A stretch of 64,000 bases of DNA from Closterium sp. NIES-65 (taxonomy: Eukaryota; Streptophyta; Zygnematophyceae; Desmidiales; Closteriaceae). Positions 33,677-45,600 of this stretch are shown here, in pieces (position 1 is the stretch's first letter; each line of letters starts with the position of its first letter). Both the position numbers and the translations under genes were made by a program. The notes under the pieces were generated by a model that worked only from the letters and a program-made list of their open reading frames with translations, did not search any database and was not told where the DNA came from. Location: NCBI GenBank assembly GCA_948144175.1, contig CANXME010002067.1, positions 186,001-250,000 of the forward strand, read 5' to 3'.

Positions 33677-33880
33677 CACCCCCATAGGCAAAGTGGGGGA
33701 GAACAAGGGGTCACAAGACCAGTCAAGCAAAGCAAAACAAGCTCAGGGTGGATCACAAAGTCACCACACAGTCCGAGCACAAGAGCAAGGCCAGAGGCCA
33801 GTTCACATGCAGGAGTAAAGACATATATATAAAACTAGACAAGCAAGAGCAGGTATATATATGTCAAAGTACAAGTAAAG
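33677..33880 (-). other. 3' untranslated region and plus-strand primer hairpin of element 4
   Basis: Plus-strand CCCCCATAGGCAAAGTGGGGG at 33679-33699 is the reverse complement of the hairpin found before the other 3' LTRs. ATATATAT runs follow near 33825-33862. Confidence 0.55.
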
Positions 33881-36800
33881 TCAAGAAGAGAGCAAGTGAG
33901 GCAAGACAGGTACAAGACCCAGCTGGGTACAAAAGCGCTGATGGTCGCAAGGCGCAAGTGCCTTGGTGAACACATCAGCAGTGTTGGCCTCAGAGGCCAC
34001 GTAAGCAAGTCGCAACTGACCACGCTGCTGCAGCTCACGAGCAAGGAAGTAGCGGAGAGCAATGTGCTTCGTTCTGTGCTCCAAGCGCTGCTCTCGACAC
34101 AAGGCCAACATGGCCTTGTTGTCTACGTACAGCACTGGAGGAGAACGAGGCAGCTCTCCAAGGTCAGTCAGCAGGTAGGTGAGCCAGCGAAGCTCCTGTG
34201 CAGCCATGGCCCCGGCGTAGATCTCAGCCTCACAACTGGAGCCGAGAACCGAAGACGAGCGAGTAGACCGCCACGAGACAGAGCCGGAACCAAGGCTGAA
34301 GGTGTAACCCTGTGACGACCGCTGCGTAGCCTGGTCGTCAGCCCAAGAAGCGTCTGCGTGCCCAGTAAGGACCACTGGACTCCGCCCTCCAAGCACTAGC
34401 CCCATGCCCGACGTACTGCACAGGTAGCGCAATACCCTCTTCGCTGCAGCCATGTGCTCTGGTCGGTGTCTCCCAGGAGCAACATAGCGTGCAAGGATGC
34501 TCAGAGGGTATGCAAGGTCAGGTCGAGTGCAGGTCATCAGGTACATGAGGCAGCCAACAAGCTCTGCATACGGACCACTCGACTCTACGGACTCATCCGA
34601 AGGCAGAGCTGAGAGTGAGTGGCGAGTAGGCAGAGGAGTGGCCTGAGGCGAGGAGTACGTGAAGCCGAAGCGCTGAAGGACCTGCTGCACCATGTGTGAC
34701 TGAGTCAGGGTAATGGTGCGGCGTGCTCTGTCCCGAGTGATCTGCAAGCCAAGGTAGCTGCGCAGTTCACCCAGGTCTGTGCACGTGTGTCTCTTCAGCA
34801 GCTCGGACTTCACGTAGGCGAGTCCAGCAGTGTCCGCTGTGGCAAAGACCAAGTCGTCGACGTACACGAGGATGTAGAACGGCGGCAGGGAAGTGTCGGT
34901 GCGAAGAAACAGCGACGGGTCAGCAGTAGAAGGAGCAAACCCAAGAGCCGCAAGCGTAGTCCTCAGTGTGTCGTGCCACTCACGCGGTGCCTGGCGGAGA
35001 CCGTAGACTGGCCGTCGGAGGCTCCACTGGGTGCCAGGAGGGAAAGTCCCAGTGAAGCCAGGCGGACGGCGCAGCCAGATCTCCTCGTGCAGGCTACCCT
35101 GCAGGAACGCAGTGCTGAAGTCGAGAGAGTGAAGCTCGTAGTCGCGCTGAGCGGCAATGTGCAGCAGCACCCGAAGAGTGGTCATCTTCGGGGTGGGAGA
35201 GAAGGTCTGAAAGTAGTCAACTCCCTGCCGCTGACTGAAGCCACGAGCCACGTAACGCGCCTTGAAGACAGGCGGCGAGCCCGGCGGCCGCTTCACCCTG
35301 AAGATCCACATGCCACTGACGATGTTCGCCCCAGGAGGGGGAACCGCGTCAACGTAGGTGCCTGTGGACTTCCAGGAAGCCATCTCTGCATCCATAGCTG
35401 CCTGCCACTGAGAGGAGTAGGGACCCTCTACGGCCTCCGCGTAAGAACGCGGAGTCGGGATGTCTAGTGCATCCGGGTCTCCCTCAGGGGCTAGCAGTAC
35501 AGACGCGAGACGAGGTGAAGCAGCGGCTAGACACTGGAACTCCTCCTGCCTGTCCTCTAGGACGTCCGTGCCAAGGGCACACTCACCCCCGACGGACGGA
35601 GGACAGGCGGACTCAGACTCAGCGACAAGACGAGCAGCGTAGTCTAGACGACAGCGCGCAGCAAAGTCGACAAGCTCAGTGACAAGGGCAGACGCAGCAG
35701 ACGACTCGAAGGAAGGGTCAGTGACAGCAGTAGCAAGGAGACGCGTGACAGTAGGACTGGCAGCACGAAGAGAGTCCGACTCCGGGTCGGCAAGAGCAGG
35801 AAGAGAGGAAGCAGGAGGAGAAGGCAAAGGGGCACGCAGAGGAGCAGTGGACGGACGCAGTGACATCCGGTGCGTGCCAGGGACAGGAGGAGGACGCTGA
35901 CGCGACCCGCGACCACTAGCGCGCTCAGTACGAACAGGCGACGCAGGACGAGACGCAGGCTCACGACGCTCAGTAAGACCTCCAGTCGGACCAGCGTAGG
36001 GAGAAGGAGCAGGCAAAGGGGAGGCAGGCTGTAGCTGTGGCTGTGACCGGACAGGCTGCGGACCCTCTAAGGAAGGAGGAGGAGGTGTAAGACCAAGAAC
36101 CTGCTGCAGGAGCGGAACGAAGTACGGTCGAGGCCGCGCGGCGACGCCAGAAACAGCAGGAACAGCACCAGCACCCCCGGCAGGAGCACTCACTCCAGCA
36201 GCACCTCCAGCAGAACCACCAGAAGCTCCAGAACCTCCAGCAGCAGCACCAGGAGCACCGTCAGTCGGACCACCAACCGCAGGCTCAGCGCCAACGTCCT
36301 CAGCAGGACCAGCTCCAGGAGAACACTCAGACCCAGCAGCTCCAGCACCCACAGGACGAGCACCGCCAGGTCGCGTGGCAGCAGCGCCCTCCGCAGCCGA
36401 AGAACCACCAGCACCAGCGGCACGCCTCCAGCGCCGGGCAAACCACTCACGCAGCTCCTGTGGAGAGAGCGGCTCCCGGTGAGACGAAGCACCCCCAGGC
36501 ACAGCACCTCCAGGCTCGGCACCTCCCGGCTCAGCACCCCCAGGCTCAGTACCCCCAGACACAGCACCCCCAGGCACAGCACCCCCAGGCTCAGCACCCC
36601 CAGGCTCAGCACCCCCCAGGCCCAGCACCCCCAGACTCCGCACCCCCAGGCTCAGCACCCCTAGACTCCGCACCCCCAGGCTCAGCTCCCGCAGCAGCAC
36701 CGGAGTCACCAGTGACCTCGACAGGCTCGACCGCGTCTACCTGAGACACACCTGAAGGGGCAGGACCCTGAGGGGGGAGGGGGACTACTGGGGGGGGACC

Positions 36801-39800
36801 TGGAACCAAGAAGAGGGGGGGTGGGGGGAGGGACGGAGTGCGGTAGGGGAAGAGGCGGTAGTAGGGTACCGACTCGTCGAACGTGACGTCCTGGGAGGAC
36901 AGAACACGTCGAGAGGTGGGGTGGTAAAACTGCCACCCAGGGGCGTCGGGGGGGAACCCGAGGAAGACGCAGGGAGAAGCACGAGGGGACAGCTTGTCCG
37001 CAGACAGGTCGCGAACAAACGCCCGAGATCCCCAGACCCGGAACGCCGACGCATCGCCAACCTTCCCCGTCCACAACAGAGCTGGGGAGGTCTCCGGTCG
37101 AGAGACCCTGGGGTGGAGGTTGATCTGGTGCGCAGCGTACCTGACCGCAAACGGCCACAGAAAATGGGGAGCAGCCGCATGCATCATGGACGTACGAGCG
37201 ACGTCCATGACCATGCCAATGCGGCGCTCAGCGATCCCATTCTGCTGTGGTGAGTCCGGAAGCGTGAAGGTCTGACGGATGCCTCGCACACGACAGTAGG
37301 TACTCAGGAGGGCCGAGGAGAACTCTCCGCCTCTGTCCGAGTGCAGACGCAAGACAGGGAAGTCAGAGCCAAAGCTTCTCCGAAGCTGAAGACGAGCTGC
37401 GCGGATCCAGTCGATCAACACCTGAGTGACCTCACCCTTGCTGCGCAAGGGGAAGACTGTGGTGTAACGCGAGTAGTCGTCAACCACTAGCAGGAAGTAG
37501 CGCTCCTGACCCTGTCCACGGACGCGGGCTGGGCCCCACACGTCCATGTGAAGCGTCTGCAACGGGGCCTCTGTCGGAGGAAACTGGGAGGAGTGAGGGG
37601 CAGCACGCTGGCGCCCCTCGACACAGGGGACACAGGCAGGGCCAGGGCCCGGAGGAAGGGGAGGGAGGGACCGGGGAAGACCAGACACAAGGACCCGCGA
37701 GGCCATGCCTCTGAGCCGAAGCAGAGAGGGGTGGCCAAGGCGGTGGTGCCAGAGGAGGGTCTCGTGAGACAGACGACGACACGAACAAGGGGCAGACTCA
37801 GGACCAGACCTGGACGCTGCAGCAAACACCTGACCAGACGAAGGGGCCCTACCAGACGCAGTACCTGGAGGAGAAGCAGTGGTCAGTGTGTACAGGCTCG
37901 ACCCCGGCCGACGTGTAAACGTAGCCAGGTGGCGACCTGTATCCGCCTCCGTACAGTGGGTCACCCGCTGACGAGCAGGGGTGAACTGGTGGACACCTGC
38001 ATCCTGGAGGTCAGCACCACTCACCAAGTTCGTCGAGAACGAGGGGAGGTAGAGACCAGTCAGGGTGCCAGAGGGGGCCGCCGGACACGGGAGGACAGTG
38101 GAGAAGCGAGACAGGACAGGCCCCCCAGAGGGGTCCGCCAGGGACACCGCAACAGGCCGACTCAGCGGCGTGAGAGTGGTGCGGTCCCTAAAGAAGGAGC
38201 GAGACGCTCCAGAGTCAAGGGTGAAGGTGTGAGAGGCCGAAGCCGACACAGTACCTGAGAGGGCGGACTCACCAGTACCTGAAAGCACAGACGCACTGGC
38301 ACCTAGAGCAGCAGCCTCACTAGTACCTGACGCGGCAGTACCAATGCCCGGGTCGGGCGGGAAACACCGGTAACAGTCATCCTCATCACTACCAGTCACA
38401 GCATACATAGCAGAGAGAATAGCATCAAAATCAAGATCATAAATAGCTACACCAGCCCTAGACAGCTCTCCCCAGCGGGGGATCTCAGCGGCCTCCGGAA
38501 ACTGCTGACGCCAGGCGTCGGTCAGGCGGCCAAAGCAGCGACGGGCTGTGTGGGCGCCTCCACACCTCTCCCCTGCACGGTCACCAGTGCGAAGAACGTA
38601 GGGGCAGGGACCAAGCGCACCACCGCGCTGACGCTGCAAGTACCACTCACGGAGCTGCTGAGGGCCGGGGACGGTGCGAGAGCGCTGCTGCTGCTGCGGC
38701 TGCTGCTGTGGCTGCTGCTGCTGCTGCTGCTGGCGCTGACCACCCCCAGAGCTGCTCCGCTGGGACGAGCCACTCCGACCCCCTCCTCCACCGCCACCCC
38801 CGCCTCCACCGCTACCCCCGTCGCCACCGCCACCTCCCCCACCAGGACCGTCGCTCCCACCGCCTCCTCCGCTACCACCTCCGCCGCCACCTCCGCCTCC
38901 ACCGCCGCCACTACTACCTCCACTCCCGCCACCACCCCCTCCGCCACCCCCACTCCCCCCTCCACCCCCACCGCCTCCTCCACCGCCCCCTCTGGCTCCA
39001 CCCGCTCCCTTGCCCCCCTTGCCCTTGCCAGTGCGGCGTCTGCCACTGGGAGCAGACGCCGCGCCGACCGACTCAAAACCAACGAGGTCGGCCGCAGCGG
39101 CAGAGGCGACAGAGGGCAGCAGGGGGGAGGGACCACACCCCTCAAAGATGGGGGTGCGAGGGTCACCCCGAGAGGCCCCTACAGCGACAATACTCTTCTC
39201 AGCCGCTAGCAGGGACTCCTCAAGGAGGTCGACAGTGAGAGTGGTGGGACAGACAGAGAGAAACTGGTCCCTAACGACACGAAGGGACTCAGGAAGACGG
39301 GTGACGAGAAAGTAGAGAGTGATGTACATGGGAGGAGGGTTCGCAGCGCGGAACTCAGCAGGAAGGGCAGCGCGGTAGCGGGTGTCACTAGCGCGGAGGT
39401 GGGTAACGAGGTCAGCGACAGTGGGAAAGGAAGCGAGGTCAGGGAAGAGAAACGGTAGCATGAGGCGGCTAAGGGTAGCGGAGGAAGGGGAGGAGTAGCG
39501 CGCAACTACAGCGTCGTACAAGGCCTGAGCGGTCTTGCACTGACTAAAGTGGGCACGCTCAGAGGAAGGGAGGTGGCGACGCACAGCAAGACGTGCAGCA
39601 GCATCGCGGGTCGCCCACTTGGAGCGAACGGCAGAGTCAGCATCAGCAGGCGGGGCAGGGACAGCGCCAGAGACAAAGTCAAAGAGAGAGACCTCATCTA
39701 CCGCATCACACAGTAAGTACAGCTGCAGATCCTCGACCCAGACGGCAAAGTCAATGGCCCTCCCCTCAGCGTCAAAAGTGAGAACATTGGGGGTAGCCAT
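33881..39800 (-). pseudogene. Gag-Pol of Copia element 4, one frameshift
   Basis: ATG at 39800 (minus strand) begins MATPNVLTFDAEG. Gag reads WVEDLQLYLLCDAVDE as in type A. Then follow the Gly tract (about 38990-38760), a Gln run, the Cys/His motif, protease LDSGAS (near 38215), integrase, and the linker, where the frame breaks at six C on the plus strand (36612-36617) in place of five. The second frame is open from the linker through reverse transcriptase (YVDD near 34860) and RNase H to the stop at 33881-33883. A single 1-bp change separates it from an open 1970-codon frame. Confidence 0.95.
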
Positions 39801-40688
39801 AGCAGCAGCTGAAAGTCTCACCGGGATGGGAGAGTCGGGTAGGTCAGCAGCAGGCGGCTCGGGCTGCTCAGGTACCGGGCGGCTCGGCTACTGCGGGGCG
39901 GCTCGGCTACTGCGGGGCGGCTCGGCTGCTGCTGGGCGGCTCGGCTGCTGCTGGGCAGCTCGGCTGCTGCTGGGCGGCTTGGCTGCTGCTGGGCGGCTCG
40001 GCTGCTGCTGGGCGGCTCGGATGCTGCTGGGCGGCTCGGCTGCTGCTGGGCGGCTCGGCTGCAGTGCAGTGGCGGGGCCGGGACAAGGCCGGCGGTAGGG
40101 CCGGCGGTAGGGCCAAGTAGGAGCCGGCGGCGGGCCGAGTAGGAGGCCGGCGGCGGGGCCGAGTAGGAGCCGGCGGCGGGGCCGTGTAGGAGGCCGGCGG
40201 CGGGCCGAGTAGGAGGCCGGCGGCGGGCCGAGTAGGAGCCGGGGCCGGGCCGTGTAGGAGGCCGGCGGCGGGCCGTGTAGGAGGCCGGCGGCGGAGCCGA
40301 GTAGGAGCCGGCGGCGGGGCCGTGTAGGAGGCCGGCGGCGGGCCGAGTAGGAGGCCGGCGGCGGGCCGTGTAGGAGGCCGGCGGCGGGGCCGAGAAGGAG
40401 GCCGGCGCGGGGCCGCGTAAGGGGCCGAGTAGGAGCCGGCGGCCCAGGGCCGCGTAAGGGGCCGGCTCGGAGCCGCGTAAGGGGCCGGCGCGGGGCCGCG
40501 TAGGAGCCGGCGGCGCAGGGCCGCGTAAGGGGCCAGCGCGGGGCCGCGTAAGGGGCAGGCGGCGGGGCCGCAGGGGAGAGGGCGACCCGAAGGGTCGCTA
40601 AAACAAAAAAAAGGGCGCGCCTCGGGGCGCGCTTCGGTGGGCCCAAAAAAAAAAAATTTCGGTCCTGGAGGGACCTAGCTCTATACCA
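39801..40688 (-). other. Leader of element 4: primer site, hairpins, minisatellites
   Basis: On the minus strand TGGTATAGAGC is followed by a GGTCC/GGACC hairpin (plus-strand 40661-40665 with 40671-40675), an A/T run, GGGCCC (40639-40644) and the GCGCGCC/GGCGCGC hairpin. Then come units on CGGCCTCCTAC(A/T)CGGCCCCG (40080-40400) and CGGCTGCTGCTGGGC (39890-40060). Confidence 0.75.
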
Positions 40689-40819
40689 TGTGAAACTATG
40701 AGCAGAGGAATGAATTGACTAAGTCAGAGTTGGGTACAAATACAACCCTAGCAAACTGTACCCCATATGTGCTACCCCACTATAGCCTACAAACATGCAT
40801 CAGCTATAATAATCTGACA
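40689..40819 (-). repeat. 5' LTR of element 4 (131 bp)
   Basis: Identical to the 33546-33676 copy. The primer site lies on its left at 40688 and below, as expected for the minus strand. Confidence 0.95.
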
Positions 40820-41439
40820 GACCCTGCCCGAACTGGACGAACTGAGGAAGCAGCTCGATTAACTGCTCGAGAAGGAATTAATTCGCCCTAGTTCGTCGCC
40901 TTTCGCAGCACCGATACTGTTCACACCGAAAAAAGACGGGGGATTTCGCATGTGCATAGATTACAGAGCACTTAACAGGGTTACCATCGAATCCCGTTAC
41001 CTCATCCCGCGAGCTGACGAACTGATCGACCAACTGCGCACAGCCCGGGTTTTCTCGAAAATCGACCTCCGAGGGGGTTACCACCAGATTCGCGTCAATC
41101 CGCCCGACTGCCCTAAGACCGCATTTCGCACACGCTACAGATCTTTCGAATACACCGTCATGCCCTTCGGACTGACCAACGCCCCCGCCACGTTTCAAAT
41201 GACCATGAACGAAGCTTTCCGCCCGCTCTTAGATAAGTGCGTCATAGTATACCTGGACGACATACTGATTTACAGCCCTGACAGAGCACAGCACTTACAG
41301 GACATCGAAGCAGTTTTTAAAATACTGAGTGAGAATCGCCTACTGACAAAAGCGTCCAAGTGTGAGTTTTTACAGGACCGCCTAGAATTTTTGGGACACG
41401 TTATTTCAGCTGCAGGAGTGGAAATAGACCCGAAGAAAA
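40820..41439 (+). pseudogene. H2 Gypsy reverse transcriptase, core
   Basis: After one stop near 40858-40860 the frame is open. ELIRPSSSPFAAPILFTPKKDGGFRMCIDYRALN, KIDLRGGYHQIRV, TVMPFGLTNAPATFQ and the catalytic VYLDDILIYS (near 41248) are all in place, then FLGHVISAAGVEIDPKKM. These are textbook Ty3/Gypsy motifs. Element 5 interrupts at 41439. Confidence 0.9.
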
Positions 41440-41568
41440 TGTCAGATTTATATGACATAGTTGCTGTAGGCTGTAGTGGGGTAGCACATATGGGGTACAG
41501 GGTTTCTAGGGTTGTATTTGTACCCAATCTTCCCTTAGTCATTTCATTCCTGTTTTCCTTGCTTCACA
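41440..41568 (+). repeat. 5' LTR of element 5 (129 bp)
   Basis: TGTCAGATTTATATGAC...TTGCTTCACA, followed directly by TGGTATAGAGCGGG. Confidence 0.95.
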
Positions 41569-42642
41569 TGGTATAGAGCGGGTCCTGCCTTAGGACCGTT
41601 TTTTTTAGGGCCCACCGAAGCGCGCCCCGAGGCGCGCCTTTTTTTTTAGCGACCCCCTCGGGTCGCCTTTTCCCTCGCGGCCCCGCTGTCCCTCAGACGC
41701 GGCCCCGCCACCTCTCCTGATCGCGGCCCCGCCGCCTGTTTGACGCGGCTCCGCCGCCTCCCCTGACGCGGCCCCGCCGCCTCCCCTGACGCGGCTCCGC
41801 CGCCTCCCCTGACGCGGCCCCGCCGCCTCCCCTGACGCGGCTCCGCCGCCTCCCCTGACGCGGCCCCGCCGCCTGTTTGACGCGGCCCCGCCGCCTCCCC
41901 TGACGCGGCCCTGCCGCCTCCCCTGACGCGGCTCCCCCGCCTCCCCTGACGCGGCACCGCCGCCTCCCCTAACGCGGCTCCGCCGCCTCCCCTGACGCGG
42001 CCCTGCCGCCTCCCCTGACGCGGCTCCGCCGCCTCCCCTCCCGGCCCGCCGCTGCTCCTGCCGGCCCGCCACTGCACCTGCCGGCCCGCCGCTGCACCCA
42101 GCGGCCCGCCGCCTCTGACGGCCTCGCCGCTGCACCTGCCGGCCTCGCTGCTGCACCTGCCGACCCGCCACTGCACCCTACGGCCCGCCGCCTGCACCTG
42201 CCGGCCCGCCGCTGCACCTGCCGGCCCGCCGCTGCACCTGCCGGCCCGCCGCTGCACCTGCCGGCCCGCCACTGCACCGGTCAACCCGCCGCTGCACCTG
42301 ACGGCCCCGCCCCTGCATCTCCTGGCCGAGCCGCCCCAGCAACCGAACCGCCCGTGAGCCGAGCCGCCCGACGCCGAGCCGCCCGGGACCCGAGCCGCCT
42401 TGCCGCCGAGCCGCCCGGGAGCCGAGCCGCCCTGCACCCGAGCCGCCCAGCCGCCGAGCCGCCCGGGAGCCGAGCCGCCCTGCGCCCGAGCCGCCCAGCT
42501 GCCGAGCCGCCCAGCACCCGAGCCGCCAGGTCGCTGAGCCGCCTTTCTGCATACCTACACGACCTGCCCTGCCTGGTGAGCACAGTCCCACTGACACTGC
42601 GAGCTCTTTCCCTGCTGCTTGCACTGCGTCGCTGTCGTCGCC
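41569..42642 (+). other. Leader of element 5: primer site, structured RNA, minisatellites
   Basis: Hairpin GGTCCT/AGGACC (41581-41586 with 41592-41597, loop GCCTT), GGGCCC (41608-41613), and a perfect 7-bp hairpin GCGCGCC/GGCGCGC (41620-41626 with 41631-41637, loop CCGA) before a T run. About a dozen 23-bp units GACGCGG(C/T)(C/T)CCGCCGCC run from 41696 to 42030, then 20-bp CCGGCCCGCCGCTGCACCTG units to 42320, then GAGCCGCCC units to 42535. Confidence 0.8.
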
Positions 42643-45600
42643 ATGGCTACCCCTAGTGTCCTAGCTTTTGACGCTGAGGGTCGCGCCATTGATTTTGAGG
42701 TCTGGTTAGACGACCTGCAGCTGCTCTTACAGTGCGACAGGGCTGACGACCTTTCTCTCTTTGATCTCACCTCTGGCGCCTCTCCTGCTCCTGCTGCTGA
42801 TGCTGATCCCGCTGTCCGCTCTAAGTGGGCCACCCGCGATGCTGCTGCACGTCTTGCTGTGCGTCGCCACCTCCCTACCTCTGAGCGTGCGCACTTCAGT
42901 CAGTACAAGAGTGCTCAGACCTTGTACGACGCTGTAGTTGCGCGCTACTCCTCCCCTGCCACTGCTGCACTGAGCCGTCTCATGCTTCCCTACCTCTTTC
43001 CTGACCTCTCTGCCTTTCCCACTGTCGCTGACCTCATTACGCACCTCCGCACTAGTGACACTCGCTACCGCGCCGCCCTTCCTGCTGAGTTTTGCGCTAA
43101 GAACCCCCCCCCCATGTACATCGCTCTCTACTACGTGGTCGCGCGCCTCCCTGACTCCCTTCGAGTCGTCAGGGACCACTTTCTCGCAGTCTGTCCCACC
43201 ACCCTCACCGTCGACCTCCTCGAGAAGGCCCTCCTCGTAGCGGAGAAGAGCATAGTCGCTGTAGGTGCTTCTCGTGGTGACCCTCGCACCCCCATCTTTG
43301 AGGGGTGCTCTCCTTCCCCCTTGCTGCCCTCTGTTGCCTCTGCTGCTGCTGCCGACCTGCTTGGTCTTGAGTCGGTCGGCGCGGCGTCTGCCCCTAGTGG
43401 GAGACGTCGCTCCAGCAAGGGCAAGGGGGGCAAGGGCGCGGGTGGAGCTGGAGGGGGCGGTGGCGGTGGCGGCGGTGGCGGCGGAGGGAGTGGGGGTGGC
43501 GGCGGGACTAGTGGCGGGGGTGGTGGTGGTGGTGGCAGCAGCGGCGGAGACGGTGGTGGTGGTGCCAGCGGTGGTGGTGGCGGCAGCGGCGGAGGTGGAG
43601 GCGGCGGAGGTGGAGGCGGTGGAGGCGGCAGCGGAGGAGGCAGTAGTGGTGGAGGGGGTGGAGCTGGTCGGGGTGGTACCCAGCAGCGTAGCGGCGGTGG
43701 TGGTGGCCAGCGCTCGCAGCGGCAGCAGCAGCAGCGCTCTCGGGACATCCCTTCGCCTCAGCAGCTTCGTGAGTGGTACGCTGGGCGTCAGAGGGGTGGG
43801 GGTACTGGTCCCTGCACCTACGTTCTTCGTTCCGGCGACCGCGCGGGTGAGCAGTGTGGGGGTGCCCACGCCACCCAGCGCTGCTTTGGCCGCCTGACGG
43901 ACGCCTGGCGTCAGCAGTTCCCTGGGGCTAGTGAGATCCCTCGCTGGGATGAGCTTCTTAGGGCTGGTGTAGCGATCTTTGATCTTGATTTTGATGCTAT
44001 CCTTACTGCTATGTATGTTGTGGATTATAGTGAGGAGAATGAGGGTTACCGCTGTTTCCAGCCCGACCCGGGCATTGGTACTACTGCGCTAGGTGCTTGT
44101 GAGGCTGCTGCTCTAGGTGCCAGTGCGTCTGCGCTCTCAGGTACTGGTGAGTCTGCGCTCTCAGGTACTGAGTCGTCCTCGTCCTCCCTCACTTTCACAC
44201 TTGACTCCGGAGCTTCTCGCTCCTTCTTTCGAGACCGCACTACCCTTACGCCGCTCGGCCGGCCGGTTGCAGTCTCCCTTGCTGACCCCTCTGGGGGTCC
44301 TGTCCTGTCTCACTTCTCCACTGTCCTCCCGTGTCCGGCTGCCCCTTCGGGCACCCTGTCGGGTCTGTACCTTCCCTCGTTCTCTACGAACTTGGTGAGT
44401 GGAGCGGACCTGCAGGATGTGGGTGTTCACCAGTTCACTCCTGCGAGTCAGCGGGTGACCCACTGCACGGAGGCACGCACAGGCCGACACCTGGCCACGT
44501 TCTCGCGTCGGCCGGGGTCGAGTCTCTACACCCTGACCGTTGAGTCTCCTCCTGTCCCTGCGTCTGGTCAGGTGGCTGCGTCGGGTCAGGTGCTTGCTGC
44601 TGCGTCCCGGTCAGGTCCTGAGTCTGCCCCCTGTTCTTGTCGCCTCCTGTCTCACGAGACTCTCCTGTGGCACCACCGTCTTGGCCACCCCTCCTTGCCC
44701 CGTCTTCGGAGCATGGCTTCCCGTGTCCTTGTCTCTGGTCTTCCCCAGTCTCTCCCTCCTCTCCCCTCCGGGCCAGGACCTTCCTGTGTCCCCTGTGTCG
44801 AGGGTCGCCTCCGGGCTACTCCTCACTCCTCCCACTTCCCCCCGACAGAGGCTCCCCTGCAGACGCTTCACATGGATGTGTGGGGCCCAGCCCCCGTCCG
44901 TGGGCAGGGTTACGAGCGCTACTTCCTGTTGGTGGTTGACGACTACTCGCGTTACACCACAGTCCTCCCCTTGCGCAGCAAGGGTGCGGTCACTGAGGTA
45001 CTGATCGACTGGATCCGCGAGGCTCGTCTCCAGCTCAGGAAGAGCTTCGGCTCGGACTTTCCTGTTCTGCGTCTGCACTCTGACCGAGGCGGAGAGTTCT
45101 CTTCTCGCCTTCTGCGAGACTACTGTCGTGCACGGGGGATCCGCCAGACCTTCACGCTTCCGGACTCACCACAGCAAAATGGGATTGCAGAGCGCCGCAT
45201 TGGCATGGTCATGGACGTCGCTCGTACGTCTATGATGCATGCGGCTGCCCCCCATTTTCTGTGGCCGTTTGCGGTGAGGTACGCGGCGCATCAGCTCAAC
45301 CTTCACCCCCGGGTCTCTCGGCCTGCGATGTCCCCGGCCTTGCTGTGGACGGGGAAGGTTGGCGATGCGTCTGTGTTCCGTGTCTGGGAATCTCGGGCGT
45401 TTGTCCGCGACTTGTCTGCGGACAAGCTGTCCCCTCGTGCTGCTCCCTGTGTCTTCCTTGGCTTCCCCACTGACGCCCCAGGGTGGCAGTTTTACCACCC
45501 CTCCTCTCGTCGTGTTCTGTCCTCCCAGGACGTCACGTTTGACGAGTCAGTCCCCTTCTACCGTCTCTTCCCCTACCGCACTCCTTCCCTCCCCCCTCCC

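Larger units (their letters stand above)
33546..40819 (-). mobile_element. Copia element 4 (7274 bp), minus strand, nearly intact, chimeric
   Basis: Flanked by the perfect duplication GACCC (33541-33545 and 40820-40824) in the reverse transcriptase lead of H2. The two 131-bp LTRs are identical as read here. Only one frameshift interrupts the gag-pol. Gag to integrase resemble type A, while leader, reverse transcriptase, RNase H and 3' region resemble type B. Confidence 0.95.

Noticed and set aside
41620-41650. GC hairpin followed by a T run as a rho-independent terminator
   Set aside because: The genome is eukaryotic, and the structure sits in every type-B leader 5' of gag, where termination would prevent expression.
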